39,600 nucleotides of DNA from an uncultured Geobacter sp. (GTDB taxonomy: Bacteria > Desulfobacterota > Desulfuromonadia > Geobacterales > DSM-12255), in contig CALMBF010000095.1 of NCBI GenBank assembly GCA_937860145.1, forward strand, positions 1-39,600, written 5' to 3'. This document shows, piece after piece, positions 36,428 to 39,600 of the stretch. The notes under the pieces are model-generated. The model ran no database searches. It was given only the letters and a program-made list of their open reading frames with translations, and was not told where the DNA came from. The position numbers and the translations under genes are program-made. Each line of letters starts with the position of its first letter. The stretch's first letter is position 1.

Positions 36428-36802
36428 TCAGCTGCAGTGTTTCTGTACGGCTTCTTTGAATTTGTCCGGGGTCAACGGCTTGATGATATAGCCGTCAGCG
36501 CCCGACTGGTCGCACAGCTCTTGCATCAGATCGTCCGGTTTGCTGGACATGAGCAGTATGGGTATGCCGGATGTCACATCCGTTCCCTTGAGCCGCCGTG
36601 CCGTCTTGTCACCGCTGAGCAGTGGCATTTCCACATCGATCAATACCATCTTAGGGAGTGGCTTGCTGAAAATATGCGCATTGGTTTCAATGCTGGTTTT
36701 GGCGGTAAAGGCGGTAAAACCGGCTCCCGTAATGATATCTTCCGCGATCTTGAGCATGAACGGGCAGTCATCCACCACGACAATTTTCATTTCACTGTTC
36801 AT
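36428..36802 (-). CDS. Single-domain response regulator (CheY-like)
   Basis: A 124-aa receiver domain with no output domain: acidic pocket VVVDDCP, phospho-acceptor Asp in LIDVEMP (about residue 61), Ser in LMSSKP and Lys in IIKPLT. The start at 36802 is chosen because AGGTG lies six bases upstream; ATG 36814 has none. No cognate kinase is nearby. It is divergent from the ECF sigma gene, with about 240 bp between. Confidence 0.9.
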   Translation of the reverse strand: MNSEMKIVVVDDCPFMLKIAEDIITGAGFTAFTAKTSIETNAHIFSKPLPKMVLIDVEMPLLSGDKTARRLKGTDVTSGIPILLMSSKPDDLMQELCDQSGADGYIIKPLTPDKFKEAVQKHCS

Positions 36803-37023
36803 AACACACCTCATTTGCAGTCACGTAACAGGTAAAGCATGAGCGTCACTAATGCGGCAGCCGTTCTATCTGATTGCCAAACATAGCAGATTCAGGGTAA
36901 TAATGCTCTCATAAAAATACTCGAATCTCATGTCCGTCGGGGGATATCCGACCGGATAACCTCTGTTGCCGTCTCCGGGGGAGAGTTCGTAAGAGATGCT
37001 GAACGGCATGCCGGAGCGGATCG

Positions 37024-37052
37024 GGAACTTTTTTCACACGGGAAATGTCACA
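37024..37052 (+). promoter_or_regulatory. Likely ECF-type autoregulated promoter of the sigma gene
   Basis: GGAACTT (37024-37030), 16 bp, GTCACA (37047-37052). The -35 is the classic ECF motif (GGAACTTTTT), and the same spacing recurs at 38700-38728. The match to the -10 (GTC) is partial. Confidence 0.5.
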
Positions 37053-37662
37053 TATCATGAGTGGTGCTGTGCACAAGACGGCTGGCGACGAAGAGTTGGT
37101 CGCGGCCTGCAGGAGAGGCGATGCCTCGGCCTTCGAAGGCCTGGTGCTGAGGCATCAGCGGATGCTGTTCAACGTCGCCCTGCGCATGACCGGCAGCCGG
37201 GAGGACGCCGCCGACATGGTGCAGGACGCCTTCATTGCCGCCTGGAAAAGGCTTGGGGAGTTCAGGGGGGAGGCGCGGTTCTCCACCTGGGTGACGGCAA
37301 TCGTCGTCAACCTGTCGCGCAACCGCATCCAGCAGAACAGCATCAGGGAAAAGCGCGTTGCCTATTCCCTCAATGCCCCGCTGCCGGACTGCGACGGGGA
37401 GATACACCCCGATCCCCCCGGCACGGGGCCAACGGCTCTGGAACAGCTGGAGGAGGCGGAGCTCAGGCAGATGGTGCAGCAGTGCATCGACAAGCTGGAA
37501 CAGGGGTTCCGCGAGGTCCTGGTGCTGCGGGACATGCAGGAGCTGTCCTATGAGGAGGTCGGGACGGCGCTGCAACTGCGGGAGGGAACGGTCAAGTCCC
37601 GCCTCTTCCGGGCCCGGGACGCGGTCAAGGAGTGCCTCAGGAGGGCGGTGGGGACGTCATGA
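37045..37662 (+). CDS. ECF-family RNA polymerase sigma factor
   Basis: A 205-aa extracytoplasmic-function sigma factor (RpoE/SigW-like). Region 2 (LVLRHQRMLFNVALRMTGSREDAADMVQDAFIAAW as the core) and region 4 (FREVLVLRDMQELSYEEV followed by the HTH) are both clear; there is no region 1 or 3. The start is uncertain: ATG 37045 lies inside the -10 of the proposed promoter, so translation may really start at ATG 37057 or GTG 37069, close to the first conserved block (DEELVAACRRGD). Its stop overlaps the anti-sigma start (ATGA). Confidence 0.9.
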   Translation: MSHIMSGAVHKTAGDEELVAACRRGDASAFEGLVLRHQRMLFNVALRMTGSREDAADMVQDAFIAAWKRLGEFRGEARFSTWVTAIVVNLSRNRIQQNSIREKRVAYSLNAPLPDCDGEIHPDPPGTGPTALEQLEEAELRQMVQQCIDKLEQGFREVLVLRDMQELSYEEVGTALQLREGTVKSRLFRARDAVKECLRRAVGTS

Positions 37663-38690
37663 ACGATCACAGCGACATGCAGGATAAACTTGCCGCGTAC
37701 GCCGGGGGCGACCTCGACCCGGCGCAGCGGCTGCAGGTCGAGGAGCACCTCGCCGGCTGCGCCTCGTGCCGGGCTGAGCTGGCCGACCTCCGGACCGCCT
37801 TGCGCCTGATCCGCACGACCCCCGAGGCGGAGCCGCCCCCCTGGCTGGCAGCGCGGATCATGGCACGGATCCGGGAAGAAGAGGGGCTCAAGAGGGGCTG
37901 GCTGCGGCGCTTCTTCTTCCCGCGGCAGGTCAAGCTGCCGCTGGAGGTTGCGGCGCTGCTGGTGGTCTGTGTCACCGGCTACTACCTGGCGCGCACCGTG
38001 GAAACCGACCTGCAGCAGCCGGTCGCTAGACAGGAGCTGCCGGCAGCAGCCCCGGAAACCGCCAAACCGGCTGTCGTCCCGGGGGGGGGAGCCCCTTCCA
38101 TGCCGTCCCCGGCTGCGCAGGAAGCCCCCGCGCCGGAGAAGTTGCCTCCTGCCCGTCCGGTTGCGCCGAAGGGTGCGAGCCCGTTCGCACCGCCACCGGC
38201 GACCGTGGAGGGCGGCCGGCCGGCGGTGCAACCACCTCCTGCCCCCTCGCCCCCGGCCATGAAGGTGGAGCGCATGGCTCCGGCGGCCGAGGTGCCGTAC
38301 GACAGTGTCCGCCCCTTTGATGCCCCCCCGCGGAGTGAAAAGAAGGCACAGCGCGCCGCCAAGATGCTTGCGCCGGAGCAGGGGGCGGAGTCGCAGGACC
38401 GGGCTGCGTCCGGATCAGCCGCCCCGTCTGCAGAGCTGGCGGTGCGACAGGTCCGGCTCCGCCTGGAGCGGATCGACACTGCCGCGGCGCCCGGCGCGTT
38501 CAGGGAGGCGGTCGTGCGTTCCGGAGGTTCAATCGTCGATGACCGCTCTCTGCGCACCACCCTCAGGGCCCGGATACCGTCTGCCCGCCTGGACGAACTG
38601 CTGGAGCGGCTGGGACGTCTCGCCACGGTCGTGGAACGGCCTTCGCCCAGGGGGATGCCCGGGGTGGTCGACATAGAAATCGTCTGGTAA
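37659..38690 (+). CDS. Membrane anti-sigma factor (zf-HC2)
   Basis: A 343-aa partner that would hold the sigma factor at the membrane. Residues 1-60 form an anti-sigma zinc-binding domain with the HxxxCxxC motif (His30, Cys34, Cys37). One transmembrane helix (about 94-111) leads to a long Pro/Ala-rich linker (about 118-245) and a periplasmic C-terminal domain (about 258-343, VRQVRLRLERID...GGSIVDDRSLRTTLRARIP) resembling the sensor parts (DUF2275-like or DUF4349-like) seen in related proteins. It overlaps the sigma gene by 4 bp. Release by regulated proteolysis or by redox change at the zinc is plausible but unproven. Confidence 0.85.
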   Translation: MNDHSDMQDKLAAYAGGDLDPAQRLQVEEHLAGCASCRAELADLRTALRLIRTTPEAEPPPWLAARIMARIREEEGLKRGWLRRFFFPRQVKLPLEVAALLVVCVTGYYLARTVETDLQQPVARQELPAAAPETAKPAVVPGGGAPSMPSPAAQEAPAPEKLPPARPVAPKGASPFAPPPATVEGGRPAVQPPPAPSPPAMKVERMAPAAEVPYDSVRPFDAPPRSEKKAQRAAKMLAPEQGAESQDRAASGSAAPSAELAVRQVRLRLERIDTAAAPGAFREAVVRSGGSIVDDRSLRTTLRARIPSARLDELLERLGRLATVVERPSPRGMPGVVDIEIVW

Positions 38691-38699
38691 TTTTTTTTC

Positions 38700-38728
38700 G
38701 GAACTTTTTCCCGGTTCCTCCTGTCTAA
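38700..38728 (+). promoter_or_regulatory. ECF-type promoter of the downstream secreted-protein gene
   Basis: GGAACTT (38700-38706), 16 bp, GTCTAA (38723-38728), an excellent ECF/sigma-E-like pattern with the same spacing as the site before the sigma gene. The start point near 38735 leaves a leader of about 30 nt carrying AAGGAGG. Confidence 0.75.
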
Positions 38729-38763
38729 GGGACAAAGAGACTTTATCCCAAGGAGGAACGATC

Positions 38764-39552
38764 ATGAAAACCATCGCAACGAGTATCCTGGCGGTCCTGC
38801 TATGCACGGTGAACGTCTGGGCGGGGAGTGTGGGGGAGAGCGTCGAGGTGCGCATCGTCACCGATGACGGGCGGACGCTCCCCACCTATCCGGTCAAGAC
38901 GAAACGCGCCCTGAAGAAGGTCTACGCCGAGGCGGTCAAGGGAGACCACTACCGCATCGAGGTCCGCAACCGGCTGAACCGTCGCGTCGGCCTGGTGATC
39001 GCCGTGGATGGCCGCAACATCATCTCGGGAGAGAAGTCCTGGCTGAAGAGCAGCGAGCGGATGTACATCCTGGAACCCTACGGCTTCGGGGAGTTCGCAG
39101 GGTGGCGCACCGGCCAGGACCGCATCAACCGCTTCTACTTCACCGACGTGCCGGACTCCTATGCCGCTGCCTTCGGCGACGAGAGCGCCATGGGGGTGAT
39201 TACCGTTGCGGCGTACCCGGAAGTGCGGCGCTATCTCCCCCCGGTGTCCCAGGCGGCCCCGTCCTTCCAGCGCCGCTATGAAGGGGGCGGCCCCGGGGCG
39301 GCGGACCGGGCTGCAGCGGCACCTGCCCCACCGGCAGCCAGGAGCGAGAAAAAGGCCGCCAAGGCGGAGCAGGCCCTGGAGAGCGCCGGCACCGGCTACG
39401 GCCACGAGGAGTACTCGCCGGTCGAAACGGTCGCCTTCGAGCCCGAGAGCAGGGCAGCCGAGACCATCCACCTCAAGTACGAATGGCGTAAGACCCTCTG
39501 CCGCCTGGGGGTCGTGAGGTGCGAGGCTCCCCCGTTCCGCCCCCCCAACCGC
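38764..39552 (+). CDS. Exported protein of unknown function (3' truncated by contig end)
   Basis: I do not recognise the family. There is a signal peptide (MKTIATSILAVLLCTVNVWA, cleavage near Ala20) followed by a beta-rich region with GLVIAVDGRNIISGE and MYILEPYGFGEFAGWRTG, then an Ala/Pro-rich stretch (about 155-205). Only 263 codons are genuine: from 39553 the reading frame runs into adapter sequence and the apparent C terminus LSLIHISEPTRPY is artefact. AAGGAGG precedes the ATG. The gene lies 73 bp after the anti-sigma gene behind its own ECF promoter, so it is a likely target of the sigma factor. Confidence 0.7.
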
Positions 39553-39600
39553 CTGTCTCTTATACACATCTCCGAGCCCACGAGACCGTACTAGATCTCG
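39553..39600 (+). other. Illumina Nextera adapter and index contamination
   Basis: CTGTCTCTTATACACATCT (39553-39571) is the Nextera mosaic end, CCGAGCCCACGAGAC (39572-39586) is the read-2 adapter arm, CGTACTAG (39587-39594) matches i7 index N702 as I recall it, and ATCTCG (39595-39600) begins the P7 tail. None of this is from the organism. Confidence 0.98.

Noticed and set aside
39396-39581. Minus-strand proteins beginning MGSEMCIRDR or MYKRQ
   Set aside because: The N termini are translated from Nextera adapter sequence.

Overview
The window looks like a chromosomal contig from a Geobacter-type bacterium (Desulfuromonadia/Geobacterales). The reasons are the high GC content, a secreted cytochrome mixing CxxCH and CxxxxCH haem motifs, a GEMM-I riboswitch with A at the ligand-discriminating position, a 2[4Fe-4S] ferredoxin, an acetate kinase/phosphotransacetylase pair and many single-domain response regulators. 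The genus assignment is inference; there is no rRNA here. The last 48 bases (39553-39600) are Illumina Nextera adapter plus index, so the biological sequence ends at 39552.

Layout. 1-6204: a phosphohexomutase gene, then a tight run nifU-nifS-DHH phosphoesterase-rph-rdgB (Fe-S assembly, RNA and nucleotide housekeeping). 6205-12050: a regulatory and respiratory island with a small secreted protein, a REC-HisKA protein lacking an ATPase domain, a 628-residue multihaem cytochrome behind a near-perfect sigma-54 promoter, and, divergent from it, a GEMM-I riboswitch plus terminator leading to a membrane GGDEF protein and an IHF-alpha gene. 12051-17650: envelope genes (DUF481 barrel, MscL with zinc ribbon, small zinc-ribbon membrane protein, degenerate metallo-beta-lactamase, MJ0042/DUF3426 protein) and two tRNA genes (Pro-TGG, Arg-CCG). 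17665-20530: a ferredoxin with a TTG start, then convergent ackA and pta sharing a perfect 24-bp palindromic terminator. 20530-24721: a decayed HTH gene, a CheY-like regulator, the biotin genes bioF-bioH-bioC and a convergent ArsR regulator. 24895-26313: lytic transglycosylase, pgsA, tRNA-Glu. 26423-36051: the pyrimidine operon pyrR-pyrB-pyrC-carA-(radical SAM)-(DMT)-carB, followed by greA, headed by a PyrR-type attenuator. 36121-39552: a DUF1858 protein, a response regulator, and an ECF sigma/anti-sigma/secreted-protein locus cut by the contig end.

How the parts work together. The pyr operon encodes the first three steps of UMP synthesis with a leader (PyrR-binding hairpin then terminator) that would turn it off when UMP is high. 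Three gaps inside the operon each hold a different palindromic intergenic element. The ECF locus carries two copies of the same promoter pattern (GGAACTT, 16 bp, GTC), one before the sigma gene and one before the secreted protein, suggesting autoregulation and a one-locus envelope-stress regulon. The cytochrome/GGDEF divergent region combines sigma-54 control with a cyclic-dinucleotide riboswitch, and IHF, a frequent partner of sigma-54 promoters, is encoded just downstream.

No CRISPR array, phage, intact insertion sequence or defence system was seen. The strongest candidates for new biology are the A20-type GEMM riboswitch placed in front of a canonical GGDEF gene, the 14-site cytochrome with a Cx6CH motif under sigma-54, and the REC-HisKA protein without a kinase domain.
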